A stretch of DNA of 64,000 nucleotides from Bacteroidota bacterium (lineage in GTDB: Bacteria; Bacteroidota; Bacteroidia; Bacteroidales; FEN-979). Below are positions 55,126 to 63,458 of the stretch, piece by piece. The stretch spans positions 1 through 64,000 of the forward strand of contig JAPLDF010000070.1 in assembly GCA_026391835.1 (NCBI GenBank). The letters run 5' to 3'. Positions within the stretch are counted from its first letter, which is position 1; every line of letters begins with the position of its first letter. The notes beneath the pieces are model-generated. The model worked only from the letters and a program-made list of their open reading frames with translations. It did no database searches and was not told where the DNA came from. Position numbers and translations under genes: made by a program.

Positions 55126-57478
55126 TGTTAAAGTGAAAATTAAAGGTGACGGATGGGATGATTCCGAAGAGGTAAATTTTGTCTGCATTGGTTTTATTCG
55201 GAACAATGTTGTCTTCCGAAAAGTTAATGGACCAGGTGTTGTGGCGGTTGTAAGCATTGTAAACGGAGAAATTCAAATCCCAGTTGAACCTTTTGCCGGG
55301 TTTTTGTTTACTGAAGAATGTGAGTGAAAGGTCGAGGCGATGGTAATCCGGGTAGCGGTATTCATTTCGCCCGGAATAAATCGCAAAGATCGCGTTGTTA
55401 TTTTCGGCCCGCGCAACCGGGAAGGTCACAGGCGATCCGGTTGCATAAACCCAGTTGGCGGAGACAGTGAAACGCTTGCTGATGACATAGTTCAGCACCA
55501 CCGAAATATTGTTTGGCTTATCGTAAGGAGCCGGATAGGGATTGTTGTTGTTGATCTCGGTGATCTGGCGGAACGTGCGTGAATACGTGTAACTTACCCA
55601 GCCATTGAGCTTCTCTTCATTCAACCTGACCAGGAATTCAATGCCATAGGACCAGGCTTTTCCCGTTCGTATCTCCCCTTCAAGCTTCTCATTGAGCAAC
55701 AACTGCGCAAAATCCTTGAAATCGACAACATTTCTCATCCATTTGTAATATCCTTCAACGGATGTTTCAATGGTATTCCTGCGGAAATTTCTGAAATAAC
55801 CGATGGCGGCCTGGTCGGCAATCTGCGGCTTGACATTCGGGCTTGAGGGGAACCAGATGTCGAGCGGTGTGCCCACGGTCGAATTCTGGGCCAGCTGCAA
55901 ATACTGGTCGGTTCGCGCATAGCTTGCCTTGATTGAATGCCTGCTGTTGAAATCGTACAGCAATCCGAGCCTCGGCTCAATGCCGGCATATGTTTTATAA
56001 AGCACTCCTGCCTTGTAAACAGTTGAATCGATGGAATTGTATGCAGCATTGTAGTGATAAACCGTACCCGGACCGGTATTCTGGAACATCGAAAACCGCA
56101 ATCCGTATTTTATCGTGAAATGCTCCCCGAATTTTTGCTCATTGCTCCCGTAAATACCTGTTTCATAAGCATAGTTATTAGCCACCTTGACCTCGTTGAT
56201 CACGCTTTTCTCTCCTGTTCCATGTGCATCGCCGGGGCTGAACATGTGATAAATGACTGAAGCACCGAATTTAATGGTATTCCTGGTGTTGAGGTAATAG
56301 CTGAAGTCCCCTTTTACGCCAAGATCCCTGAGATTTGAGGTCCAGATAAAGGAGTTGTTCGTGCCTTCCGGTGTTCCGAGGTTATACAGGTAGTTGCTGT
56401 AAATGAAAGAGAAATTTGAAAACAACTGTTTCGTAAAAAGATGGTTCCAGCGGATCGTGGCGGTTTCATTGCCCCATTTCATGTCGACAAACCCGCTCTT
56501 GAATACATCGCGGCCAAAATAGCCAGACAGGAAGACCTGGTTGTTGTCATTGATCCGGTAGTTGATCTTTGCGTTGAGATCATAGAAATATAGCCTGTTC
56601 TTTTGCAGGGCTTTGTTGGATGACAGCGGGAGGAAGACATCGGCGTAAGTCCGCCGCCCTGAAACAACAAATGAACACCGGTCTTTCGCGATGGGGCCTT
56701 CGATGGTTAAACGGCTGGCGATAAGTCCTATTCCACCGTTTACTTCAAATTTTTTGGAATTTCCCTCGTTCATCCGCACGTCGAGTACCGAGGCAAGGCG
56801 ACCGCCAAAATTGGCAGGAATATCTCCTTTGTAAAGCTTTACATCCTTGATGGCATCGTTGTTGAATACCGAGAAGAAACCCATCAGGTGCGATGCGTTG
56901 TAAACGGTGGCTTCATCGAGCAGGATTAGGTTCTGGTCAGGGGCCCCGCCGCGGACACTGAACCCCGAGGAGCCTTCGCCCACCGACTGCACACCGGGCA
57001 GCAGCTGGATTGCCTTAATCACATCCACTTCGCCCATCAGGGCGGGGATCCGCTGGATGGTTTTAATATCCATCTTGAATGTGCTCATCTCGGGCTTGAC
57101 GACGTTTTTATCGTTTTTTTCACTTGTAATGACCACTTCCTTCAGCTGATTCTCCTGGGGTGCAAGCTCGACGGAGATTTTAAGGTCTTTGTTCAGGTCA
57201 GCTGTTTTCTCCACGGTCGAATAGCCGATATAGGAAATCACAAGGGTATATTTGCCTTCATCAAGGGTTATGGAATAGTTGCCGTAAACGTCGGATACAG
57301 CGCCGGTTTTTAATTCTTTGACATAAATTGTCGCTCCCAGCAGGGTTTCCCCGCTGTGCAGGTCGCTGATCTTCCCGCTGATGGAATATCGTTTGGGTTT
57401 TTCGTCCGGATTACTGAATACAAATCTGGGGGTCAATAGAATAAGGAAGAAAATGGAAAAGATAACAGTGTATTTCAT
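55118..57478 (-). CDS. TonB-dependent receptor with carboxypeptidase-regulatory-like domain
   Basis: 786 residues from the ATG at 57478 (a TTG directly ahead is in frame). Signal peptide 1-22. Regulatory-like domain at about 30-115 (YSISGKISDLHSGETLLGAT), plug at about 125-230 (GVQSVGEGSSGFSVRGGAPD, then LILLDEATVYNASHLMGFF), the rest a 22-strand barrel ending VTFNFHFNND. No STN domain. Together with the overlapping DUF4249 lipoprotein gene it forms an uptake pair. It lies 20 bases downstream of the Sua5 gene. Confidence 0.9.
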   Translation of the reverse strand: MKYTVIFSIFFLILLTPRFVFSNPDEKPKRYSISGKISDLHSGETLLGATIYVKELKTGAVSDVYGNYSITLDEGKYTLVISYIGYSTVEKTADLNKDLKISVELAPQENQLKEVVITSEKNDKNVVKPEMSTFKMDIKTIQRIPALMGEVDVIKAIQLLPGVQSVGEGSSGFSVRGGAPDQNLILLDEATVYNASHLMGFFSVFNNDAIKDVKLYKGDIPANFGGRLASVLDVRMNEGNSKKFEVNGGIGLIASRLTIEGPIAKDRCSFVVSGRRTYADVFLPLSSNKALQKNRLYFYDLNAKINYRINDNNQVFLSGYFGRDVFKSGFVDMKWGNETATIRWNHLFTKQLFSNFSFIYSNYLYNLGTPEGTNNSFIWTSNLRDLGVKGDFSYYLNTRNTIKFGASVIYHMFSPGDAHGTGEKSVINEVKVANNYAYETGIYGSNEQKFGEHFTIKYGLRFSMFQNTGPGTVYHYNAAYNSIDSTVYKAGVLYKTYAGIEPRLGLLYDFNSRHSIKASYARTDQYLQLAQNSTVGTPLDIWFPSSPNVKPQIADQAAIGYFRNFRRNTIETSVEGYYKWMRNVVDFKDFAQLLLNEKLEGEIRTGKAWSYGIEFLVRLNEEKLNGWVSYTYSRTFRQITEINNNNPYPAPYDKPNNISVVLNYVISKRFTVSANWVYATGSPVTFPVARAENNNAIFAIYSGRNEYRYPDYHRLDLSLTFFSKQKPGKRFNWDLNFSVYNAYNRHNTWSINFSEDNIVPNKTNADKIYLFGIIPSVTFNFHFNND

Positions 57479-57498
57479 CAAGAGTGCGTATTGTTAAT

Positions 57499-58062
57499 TT
57501 AGTTTCGGATGATCTGAAAATCTCCGTTTGAGTCCAGTTTAATGATTCGCGAGGGTTTTAGCTCGTAAACCGTGTCAAATGATTCATCCACCACGTGGTC
57601 AACACCCTGGATGATTTCATGAACGATATTCCGGAATGACAATGGGGGATTGTCTCCTGAAATATTGGCGGAAGTGGATACGATTGGTTTGCCAAATGCC
57701 TGGATCAGCTTCCGGCAGAACTCGTTTTTTACGATCCTTATTGCCACTGAGCCATCAACGGCGATCACATTTTTAGCCAGGTTTTTTGCTTCAGGATAGA
57801 TGACAGTCAGGGGCGTATCTACATTTTTAAGCAGGTCCCACGCTATTTCAGGAATGTTTGAAACATAATCCCTGAGCTTTTCCGGGTCATCCAGCAATAT
57901 GATCAGGCTTTTCCGCTCCATCCGCTGTTTCAGCCGGTATATTTTTGCAACAGCACCTGAATTGGTGGCATCACACCCGATTCCCCATATGGTGTCGGTA
58001 GGGTAGAGGATCGTTCCACCACGCTGCAGCACCTCAAGACAATTTTTAATCGCTTCTTCCAT
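57499..58062 (-). CDS. L-threonylcarbamoyladenylate synthase (Sua5/YrdC family)
   Basis: 187 residues from the ATG at 58062, chosen because a -7 box lies 18 bases upstream. The YrdC domain is clear: GGTILYPTDTIWGIGCDA, KIYRLKQRMERKSLIILL and VSTSANISGDNPP. It makes threonylcarbamoyl-AMP for the t6A modification of tRNA. It is the short form without the extra Sua5 domain. First of a run Sua5, TonB receptor, DUF4249, hydF. Confidence 0.92.
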   Translation of the reverse strand: MEEAIKNCLEVLQRGGTILYPTDTIWGIGCDATNSGAVAKIYRLKQRMERKSLIILLDDPEKLRDYVSNIPEIAWDLLKNVDTPLTVIYPEAKNLAKNVIAVDGSVAIRIVKNEFCRKLIQAFGKPIVSTSANISGDNPPLSFRNIVHEIIQGVDHVVDESFDTVYELKPSRIIKLDSNGDFQIIRN

Positions 58063-58079
58063 CGCTTTATAATAACGTG

Positions 58080-58087
58080 CAAAGGTA
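58080..58087 (-). promoter_or_regulatory. -7 box of the Sua5-family gene
   Basis: Minus strand TACCTTTG, full TAnnTTTG match, 18 bases before the ATG at 58062. The transcript may continue through the receptor, DUF4249 and hydF. Confidence 0.5.
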
Positions 58088-58163
58088 AATACAAATTGCC
58101 TAGGAGTAAAGGAAGGTGGCAATCACGGACCGGAATCCTGCCTGGAAAGACAATCCGGATCGT

Positions 58164-59147
58164 TTAAAGGTGTTCTGTGAGTTGTTCTGCGCGGATGGTG
58201 AAGGCACAATGGAAGTGTTTTTCAGGGCACGCCCGGTAACCATGCAGGCCGCATGGACGGCATGATAGTTTTTCGCCGGTTTCAATCACGCTGGAGTCAT
58301 CCGAAAGCGGGCCAAACCCGAATTCAGGCACTGTGGAACAATATATGGCAGCAACAGGTGCATTCATGGCCGACGCAAGATGCATCGGCGCAGAATCGTT
58401 GGTAAAGTTCATTTTGGCTCTTTTCATCAGGGCCGCAGACTGCAATAAGGTCAGCTCACCGGCAAGGCTGATAATGCCCGGATGGCCGGAACCGGTGATG
58501 ATCTCTGTGCAAATTTCAAGGTCGGCCCTGGCGCCAAGAAGGTAAACCCGTGCATCGCCGGGGATGAGACGAACAAGTTCAATCCATTTTTCAACCGGGT
58601 ATTGTTTGGTGAACCAAAGCGATGCGGGTGAAATGGTATAATACTTTCCGGTGGCGAATTTCCCGGCAACCGCTTCATCGGCGGAAGTAGGGTAAAGCCT
58701 GGGCCGTAACTTCGCTTCAGGAAACAGGTCGCTGATCAGCACTTGGTTGCGGGAAACCTCATGTTTGCCCTTTCCGATGAGGTGTGTAAAACTCCTGGTG
58801 AAAAGAAATGAAAGAGGGTTCTTTGAAAAACCGCGGGTTTCACGGGCTCCTGAAAAAGCTGTCAGCAACCCTGTCAAAAAGAAGCGCTGGATATTGACAA
58901 CCAGGTCGTAGTGTATCTTCCTGGTTTTCCTGGCGATGCGAAGAAATCCGACATATTTTTCCGAACGCTTGTCCCAGGTGATGACCTCATGAAGAAACGG
59001 GTGCCCGCGGAAAAGGGATTCATTCCCTTTTTTTACAAGGAAATCGATGGCGGCTCCAGGATAGGCATCGTGGAGGCTCTCAATCAAGGCTGTAGCCAGG
59101 ATCACATCGCCGATGGATGCGGTTTGAATGATCAGGATCTTATTCAT
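58164..59147 (-). CDS. Glycosyltransferase family 9 (heptosyltransferase-like)
   Basis: 327 residues. GT9 landmarks: ILIIQTASIGDVILATALIE at the start, YYTISPASLWFTKQYPVEKW in the middle, FTNDSAPMHLASAMNAPVAA in the nucleotide-sugar-binding half, and the Cys-rich tail CRPCGLHGYRACPEKHFHC. In the family these enzymes add heptose or related sugars to the lipopolysaccharide core in the cytoplasm. It starts directly after the dapD stop codon (no gap) and is probably cotranscribed. Confidence 0.9.
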   Translation of the reverse strand: MNKILIIQTASIGDVILATALIESLHDAYPGAAIDFLVKKGNESLFRGHPFLHEVITWDKRSEKYVGFLRIARKTRKIHYDLVVNIQRFFLTGLLTAFSGARETRGFSKNPLSFLFTRSFTHLIGKGKHEVSRNQVLISDLFPEAKLRPRLYPTSADEAVAGKFATGKYYTISPASLWFTKQYPVEKWIELVRLIPGDARVYLLGARADLEICTEIITGSGHPGIISLAGELTLLQSAALMKRAKMNFTNDSAPMHLASAMNAPVAAIYCSTVPEFGFGPLSDDSSVIETGEKLSCRPCGLHGYRACPEKHFHCAFTIRAEQLTEHL

Positions 59148-59963
59148 CTATACCGGGACATCAAATTCGCGCAACGCCTGGTTCAGCGATGTTTTCAGGT
59201 CGGTGGAAGGTTTTCTGCTGCCAATGATCAGGGCGCATGGAACCTGGTAAACCCCTGATGGAAAGGTTTTGGGGATTGTTCCCGGAATGACTACAGACCG
59301 TGGCGGAATGTAGCCTTTGTATTCAACAGGAGTTTTGCCGGAGACATCAATGATTTTAGTGGAACCGGTGAGTACCACATTTGCCCCCAGCACGGCTTCG
59401 CTGCCAACGCGCACCCCTTCAACCACGATGCAGCGGGAGCCCAGGAAACAGTGATCTTCAATGATGACCGGGGCAGCCTGCACAGGTTCAAGAACTCCGC
59501 CAATACCCACGCCCCCGCTCAGGTGGCAATGCTTCCCGATCTGGGCACAGGAACCTACTGTTGCCCATGTATCCACCATGGTTCCCGCACCGATATACGC
59601 CCCGATGTTCACATAGGAAGGCATCAGGATTACCCCTTCGGCCAAAAAGGCACCATAGCGGGCAATTGCCTGTGGGACAACGCGAACCCCCAGTTTGTCG
59701 TAGTTGCTTTTTAAAGGGATCTTGTCATAAAACTGAAACGGGCCGGTCTCGATCAGTTCCATTTTTCTGATCGGAAAATAAAGAATCACAGCCTTCTTGA
59801 TCCATTCATGGGTTATCCACACCCCTGATTCCTGCGATGCAATCCTGAGCGTGCCCTGGTCCAGCTGATCGATCACAGCGCAGATTGCATGCCTGGTTGC
59901 CGGTTGTTTCAACAATTCCCGGTCATCCCAGGCTGATTCAATAATTGGTTTGAGCTGTATCAT
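59148..59963 (-). CDS. dapD: Tetrahydrodipicolinate N-succinyltransferase
   Basis: 271 residues. Left-handed beta-helix hexapeptide repeats occupy about 100-220 (VNIGAYIGAGTMVDTWATVG, HLSGGVGIGGVLEP, DHCFLGSRCIVVEGV). The N-terminal helical domain (IIESAWDDRELL) is typical. It succinylates tetrahydrodipicolinate in the lysine/diaminopimelate pathway. It heads a two-gene unit with the GT9 gene and has its own -7 box at 60007-60014. Confidence 0.95.
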   Translation of the reverse strand: MIQLKPIIESAWDDRELLKQPATRHAICAVIDQLDQGTLRIASQESGVWITHEWIKKAVILYFPIRKMELIETGPFQFYDKIPLKSNYDKLGVRVVPQAIARYGAFLAEGVILMPSYVNIGAYIGAGTMVDTWATVGSCAQIGKHCHLSGGVGIGGVLEPVQAAPVIIEDHCFLGSRCIVVEGVRVGSEAVLGANVVLTGSTKIIDVSGKTPVEYKGYIPPRSVVIPGTIPKTFPSGVYQVPCALIIGSRKPSTDLKTSLNQALREFDVPV

Positions 59964-59972
59964 GGATAAAAT

Positions 59973-60051
59973 TGAAAATCAAAAATCAAAATCAAAATGC
60001 AATTGTCAAAGTTAAGGTTTAATCCGAAATCCGAAATCTGAAATCCGAAAT
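59973..60051. repeat. Two short A-rich arrays in the divergent dapD-ruvX gap
   Basis: 59973-59999 holds imperfect 6-7-base units around AAAATC. 60024-60051 holds four heptamers CCGAAAT, CCGAAAT, CTGAAAT, CCGAAAT (one C/T change). The -7 boxes of both flanking genes lie between or beside these arrays. Confidence 0.75.
60007..60014 (-). promoter_or_regulatory. -7 box of the dapD unit
   Basis: Minus strand TAACTTTG, full TAnnTTTG match, 43 bases before the ATG at 59963. It lies between the two short arrays of this gap. Confidence 0.5.
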
Positions 60052-60056
60052 CTTTA

Positions 60057-60064
60057 TACCTTTG
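60057..60064 (+). promoter_or_regulatory. -7 box of ruvX
   Basis: TACCTTTG, full TAnnTTTG match, 15 bases before the ATG at 60080, giving a very short leader. Confidence 0.55.
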
Positions 60065-60079
60065 CATCAAAAACAGTGG

Positions 60080-60493
60080 ATGGGCAGAATTGTTGCGATT
60101 GATTACGGACAAAAGAGGACAGGCCTTGCGGTAACCGACGAACTGCAGATCATCGCCACCGGGCTGACCACGGTTCGGTCGATGGATGTGCTTGATTTTT
60201 TAAAAGACTATGCAGGAAAAAACAAGGTAGAGTGTTTTGTGGTAGGCGAACCGAAACAGATGAACTATACCGATTCTGAATCTTCGGTTTATATTGAGCC
60301 TTTCGTTAAAGCCCTCAAAGCGATGTTTCCTGAAATCCCGGTTGAACGCGCAGATGAGCGGTTTACCTCACTTCTTGCCACCCGGACCATCAGGGAAGCA
60401 GGTTTGAAAAAGAAAGACCGCCAGGATAAAGCGCTTGTTGATACCGTAAGCGCAACCATCATGCTGCAATCATATATGGAAAAAGTAAAATAG
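60080..60493 (+). CDS. ruvX: Putative Holliday junction resolvase / pre-16S rRNA nuclease
   Basis: 137 residues from the ATG at 60080. RNase H-like fold of the YqgF family: AIDYGQKRTGLAVTD with the first catalytic Asp, VVGEPKQMN with the Glu, RADERFTSLLA, and the final acidic residue in ALVDTVSA. YqgF acts in 16S rRNA 5' maturation in some bacteria; the resolvase role is a family annotation. The stop codon directly abuts the short repeat at 60494. Confidence 0.92.
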   Translation: MGRIVAIDYGQKRTGLAVTDELQIIATGLTTVRSMDVLDFLKDYAGKNKVECFVVGEPKQMNYTDSESSVYIEPFVKALKAMFPEIPVERADERFTSLLATRTIREAGLKKKDRQDKALVDTVSATIMLQSYMEKVK

Positions 60494-60524
60494 CAAAATC
60501 AAAATTCAAAATCAAAATGCAAAC
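60494..60524. repeat. AAAATC array directly after the ruvX stop
   Basis: Imperfect 6-8-base units around CAAAATC/CAAAATT run from the base after the ruvX stop codon, resembling the array at 59973. It precedes def by 60 bases. Confidence 0.6.
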
Positions 60525-60584
60525 ATATCCGTCACCTGTCAATCCGCCCCAATATTACTTAAATAACATCTAACAAAGCCATTT

Positions 60585-61157
60585 ATGACATTGCCGGTCG
60601 TTGCCTACGGGCACCCTGTTTTAAAGAAGGTTGCTGAACATATTACTCCTGATTATCCTGACCTTCAACAATTTCTTGCTGATTTATGGGAAACCATGTA
60701 TATATCAGATGGAGTGGGGCTGGCAGCTCCCCAGGTAAACCGTTCCATCCGCCTTTTTGTAATTGATGCATCTGCCTTTGCCGAAAAGTATCCTGAAGCG
60801 GAGCATTTTAAAAAAGCATTCCTGAATGCGACAATATATAAAGAGGAAGGCACCGAATTTTCTTTCAATGAAGGTTGCCTGAGTTTTCCGGGTTTACGGG
60901 AGGACATTCTGCGGAAGCCGGTCATTCATATTAAATATATGGATGAGAATTTTGTAGAGCACGATGAACGCTATGATGGTGTAATTGCCAGGGTAATCCA
61001 GCATGAATACGACCATATTGAAGGAATTGTGTTTGTCGACCGCATCCCGTCCCTTAAAAAAATGTTGCTGAAACGCCGGCTGTCCGACATCAGCAGGGGC
61101 AATGTGGAGGTGGCGTACCGGATGATGTTTCCCGCGGTTAAAAAAGGGAGAAAATAA
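60585..61157 (+). CDS. def: Peptide deformylase
   Basis: 190 residues. All three motifs are intact: GVGLAAPQ, EGCLS with the metal-binding Cys, and the zinc/iron site HEYDH. It removes the formyl group from nascent proteins in the cytoplasm. It follows ruvX on the same strand (91 bases) and precedes the TPR lipoprotein by 36 bases; the three may be one operon. Confidence 0.95.
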   Translation: MTLPVVAYGHPVLKKVAEHITPDYPDLQQFLADLWETMYISDGVGLAAPQVNRSIRLFVIDASAFAEKYPEAEHFKKAFLNATIYKEEGTEFSFNEGCLSFPGLREDILRKPVIHIKYMDENFVEHDERYDGVIARVIQHEYDHIEGIVFVDRIPSLKKMLLKRRLSDISRGNVEVAYRMMFPAVKKGRK

Positions 61158-61193
61158 GCCAGGAAAAGAACTAAAAAAAGAAATATCTCAACA

Positions 61194-61766
61194 ATGAAAA
61201 AAACAACCATTCTGATAATTTCGGGAATCATGATCATGCTGGCTGGCTGCGGGCCTTCAAAGGATAAAGTCGCCAGCCAGATCCTGACGCTGGAGAAAAG
61301 CCTTTTTTCTCCCGAGGCAGTCAGTTTTAACAAACAAAAAGCCGACAGTCTCCAGGCATTGTACGCAACCTTTATCAAAGACAACCCCAAAGATTCAATG
61401 GCACCCGGCTTTTTATTCAAATCTGCCAATATTGCTATGAATTCGGGTGATGGACCAAAGGCGCTGGCGCTTTTCGATCAGTACCTCCAGAATTATCCCG
61501 ACAAGCCAAAGGCATCCCTGTGCCTGTTTTTCAAGGCATTTATCTATGAAAACCTGATGCAGAATCTTGATAAAGCCCGTGAAACCTATCTCCTGTTTAT
61601 TGAAAAATACCCATCCGATGATTTTACCAAGGATGCAAAAATGGCCATAGAAAATCTTGGAAAATCACCGGAAATGCTCATTCGGGAATTTGAACTGAAG
61701 CAAAGAGAAGACAGCATCCGCAAGGCAGATTCAGTTGCAAAAACCAGGAAAGCAAAAAAGCGATAG
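61194..61766 (+). CDS. TPR-containing lipoprotein
   Basis: 190 residues. Lipoprotein signal with lipobox MLAGC (Cys19). The body has three to four tetratricopeptide-like helices (GFLFKSANIAMNSGDGPKAL, LDKARETYLLFIEKYPSDDF), followed by a charged Lys/Arg/Glu tail. It resembles the small BamD/YbgF-like helical repeat lipoproteins of Bacteroidota; the exact role is unknown. It lies downstream of def and convergent with cdaA. Confidence 0.8.
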   Translation: MKKTTILIISGIMIMLAGCGPSKDKVASQILTLEKSLFSPEAVSFNKQKADSLQALYATFIKDNPKDSMAPGFLFKSANIAMNSGDGPKALALFDQYLQNYPDKPKASLCLFFKAFIYENLMQNLDKARETYLLFIEKYPSDDFTKDAKMAIENLGKSPEMLIREFELKQREDSIRKADSVAKTRKAKKR

Positions 61767-61802
61767 TTAGGAGGGGTTTTTGTAAGCCCCGGTATTCCTG
61801 TA

Positions 61803-62585
61803 TTATCTGAACAAACTCTCCAGGAAGGTTGAAAGGTCACTTGGCGTGACGTTTTCAAATAGCGTTCCCTCATAGGCATAGGAGATGTCACCCCGTTCTT
61901 CAGAAACAATGATGGCAATTGCATCTGATTTTTCTGTGATTCCTACAGCGGCACGGTGGCGCAGGCCGCAATAAGGCGGAATGGTCGATTTGTTGGAAAC
62001 AGGCAGGATGCAGCGGGCAGCCCTGATGCCTGACCCTATTATAATCACAGCACCGTCATGCAACGGGCTGTTTTTAAAGAAAATTGTTTCCAGGATTACT
62101 TCCGATATTTTCGCATCAATGGCCTGCCCGGTGGCAATGTACTGTGCCAGTTCATTTTGCTGGGCGATGACGATCAAAGCCCCGGTTTTGGTTTCCGCCA
62201 TTTTCTGGCATGCTTTTACAATCTTGTCGATGTTGAGGTTGACAGGATTATCTATTTTTAATCGCCAGAAGAGGAAACGCTGTCGCTGGTTTTTGATGAT
62301 TTTCGTATTCCCGACCATCAGTAAGAACTGCCGGATTTCAGGCTGAAACACGACGATAAGGGCGATCACACCAACACTGATGAACTGGCCCAGGATTTCT
62401 GTCAGCAGTTGCATTTGCAAGGCCTTCACTACTTTCCAAATCAGGTAAACAGCAATAATCCCGATAAAAATACGGATGGCTGCCGTTCCCTTTACAAGGT
62501 TGTAAATTTCATACAACAGGATGGCAAACAGGATAATGTCGATGATGTCAACAATCCGGAGCGAAAAGAGTCCTACTAAAAACAT
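61803..62585 (-). CDS. cdaA: Diadenylate cyclase CdaA
   Basis: 260 residues. Three membrane segments at about 8-95, then the DisA_N cyclase domain with DGAVII (catalytic Asp), GLRHRAAVG and TEKSDAIAIIVSEE. It makes the second messenger c-di-AMP from two ATP at the inner membrane. It follows folP by 23 bases, a pairing that is frequent in Bacteroidota. Confidence 0.95.
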   Translation of the reverse strand: MFLVGLFSLRIVDIIDIILFAILLYEIYNLVKGTAAIRIFIGIIAVYLIWKVVKALQMQLLTEILGQFISVGVIALIVVFQPEIRQFLLMVGNTKIIKNQRQRFLFWRLKIDNPVNLNIDKIVKACQKMAETKTGALIVIAQQNELAQYIATGQAIDAKISEVILETIFFKNSPLHDGAVIIIGSGIRAARCILPVSNKSTIPPYCGLRHRAAVGITEKSDAIAIIVSEERGDISYAYEGTLFENVTPSDLSTFLESLFR

Positions 62586-62608
62586 GGTCCAAAGTTACCA
62601 CTTTTCCC

Positions 62609-63433
62609 CTAACCAAGCATCCCGACCAGCCTGATTGCCTCAACTGCTTCCTTTACATCATGAACCCTCAGGATATCGGCTCCTTTCATCAATGCAATGG
62701 TATTGAGGACTGTTGTTCCGTTCAGGGCTTCTGAAGGCGGGATATTCAAAGGTTTATTGACAAGTGATTTCCTGGAAATTCCAACCAAAATTGGTGTGCC
62801 AGCAGTCCTGAACTCCTCAAGGCGGGCAAGCAACGCAAAGTTGTGTTCAACAGTTTTACCGAAGCCGAACCCGGGATCAAGGATGACCTGGCGTACCCCT
62901 TTTTCGCGACATTGCTGCAACTGCTGGTCAAAGAAGTAGGCAACTTCGGCAACCACATCGGTATAGGCCGGGTTGTTTTGCATACCGGCCGGTGTGCCTT
63001 TCATGTGCATCAGTACATAAGGGACCCTGAGGGATGCAACTGTTTCAAACATGCCCTGTTCATACCTTCCTCCGTAAATATCGTTGATCATGCCTGCCCC
63101 ATGTTCAACCGCGGCCTTTGCAACGCGTGGGCGAAAGGTATCTGCAGATACGATGCATCCGGGGAAGTGGTTCATGATGGCAGCAATGGCCGGCAACAAT
63201 CGCTCCAATTCCATTGATTCACTTACTGCAGGTGCTCCGGGACGGGTTGAAACTGCCCCAAGGTCTATGATGGCTGCACCTTCACTGAGCATTCTTTCAG
63301 CCTGGCGCAATTGATTGTCAATGTTCAGGAAATTACCCCCGTCGAAAAACGAGTCGGGAGTTAGGTTAAGGATTCCCATCACCACCGGTGAGGATAAATC
63401 GATCTCCTTTGATCCACAATATAATTTAGTCAT
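62609..63433 (-). CDS. folP: Dihydropteroate synthase
   Basis: 274 residues from the ATG at 63433; a start 33 bases earlier (63466) would overlap the upstream gene by 8 bases and is less likely. Signatures: VMGILNLTPDSFFDGG, IDLGAVSTRPGA, NDIYGG, DPGFGFGKTVEHN and ISRKS. It joins p-aminobenzoate to dihydropterin pyrophosphate in folate synthesis. Upstream member of the folP-cdaA pair. Confidence 0.95.
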   Translation of the reverse strand: MTKLYCGSKEIDLSSPVVMGILNLTPDSFFDGGNFLNIDNQLRQAERMLSEGAAIIDLGAVSTRPGAPAVSESMELERLLPAIAAIMNHFPGCIVSADTFRPRVAKAAVEHGAGMINDIYGGRYEQGMFETVASLRVPYVLMHMKGTPAGMQNNPAYTDVVAEVAYFFDQQLQQCREKGVRQVILDPGFGFGKTVEHNFALLARLEEFRTAGTPILVGISRKSLVNKPLNIPPSEALNGTTVLNTIALMKGADILRVHDVKEAVEAIRLVGMLG

Positions 63434-63458
63434 GTTGTATGCAATAGGTATGAGATTT

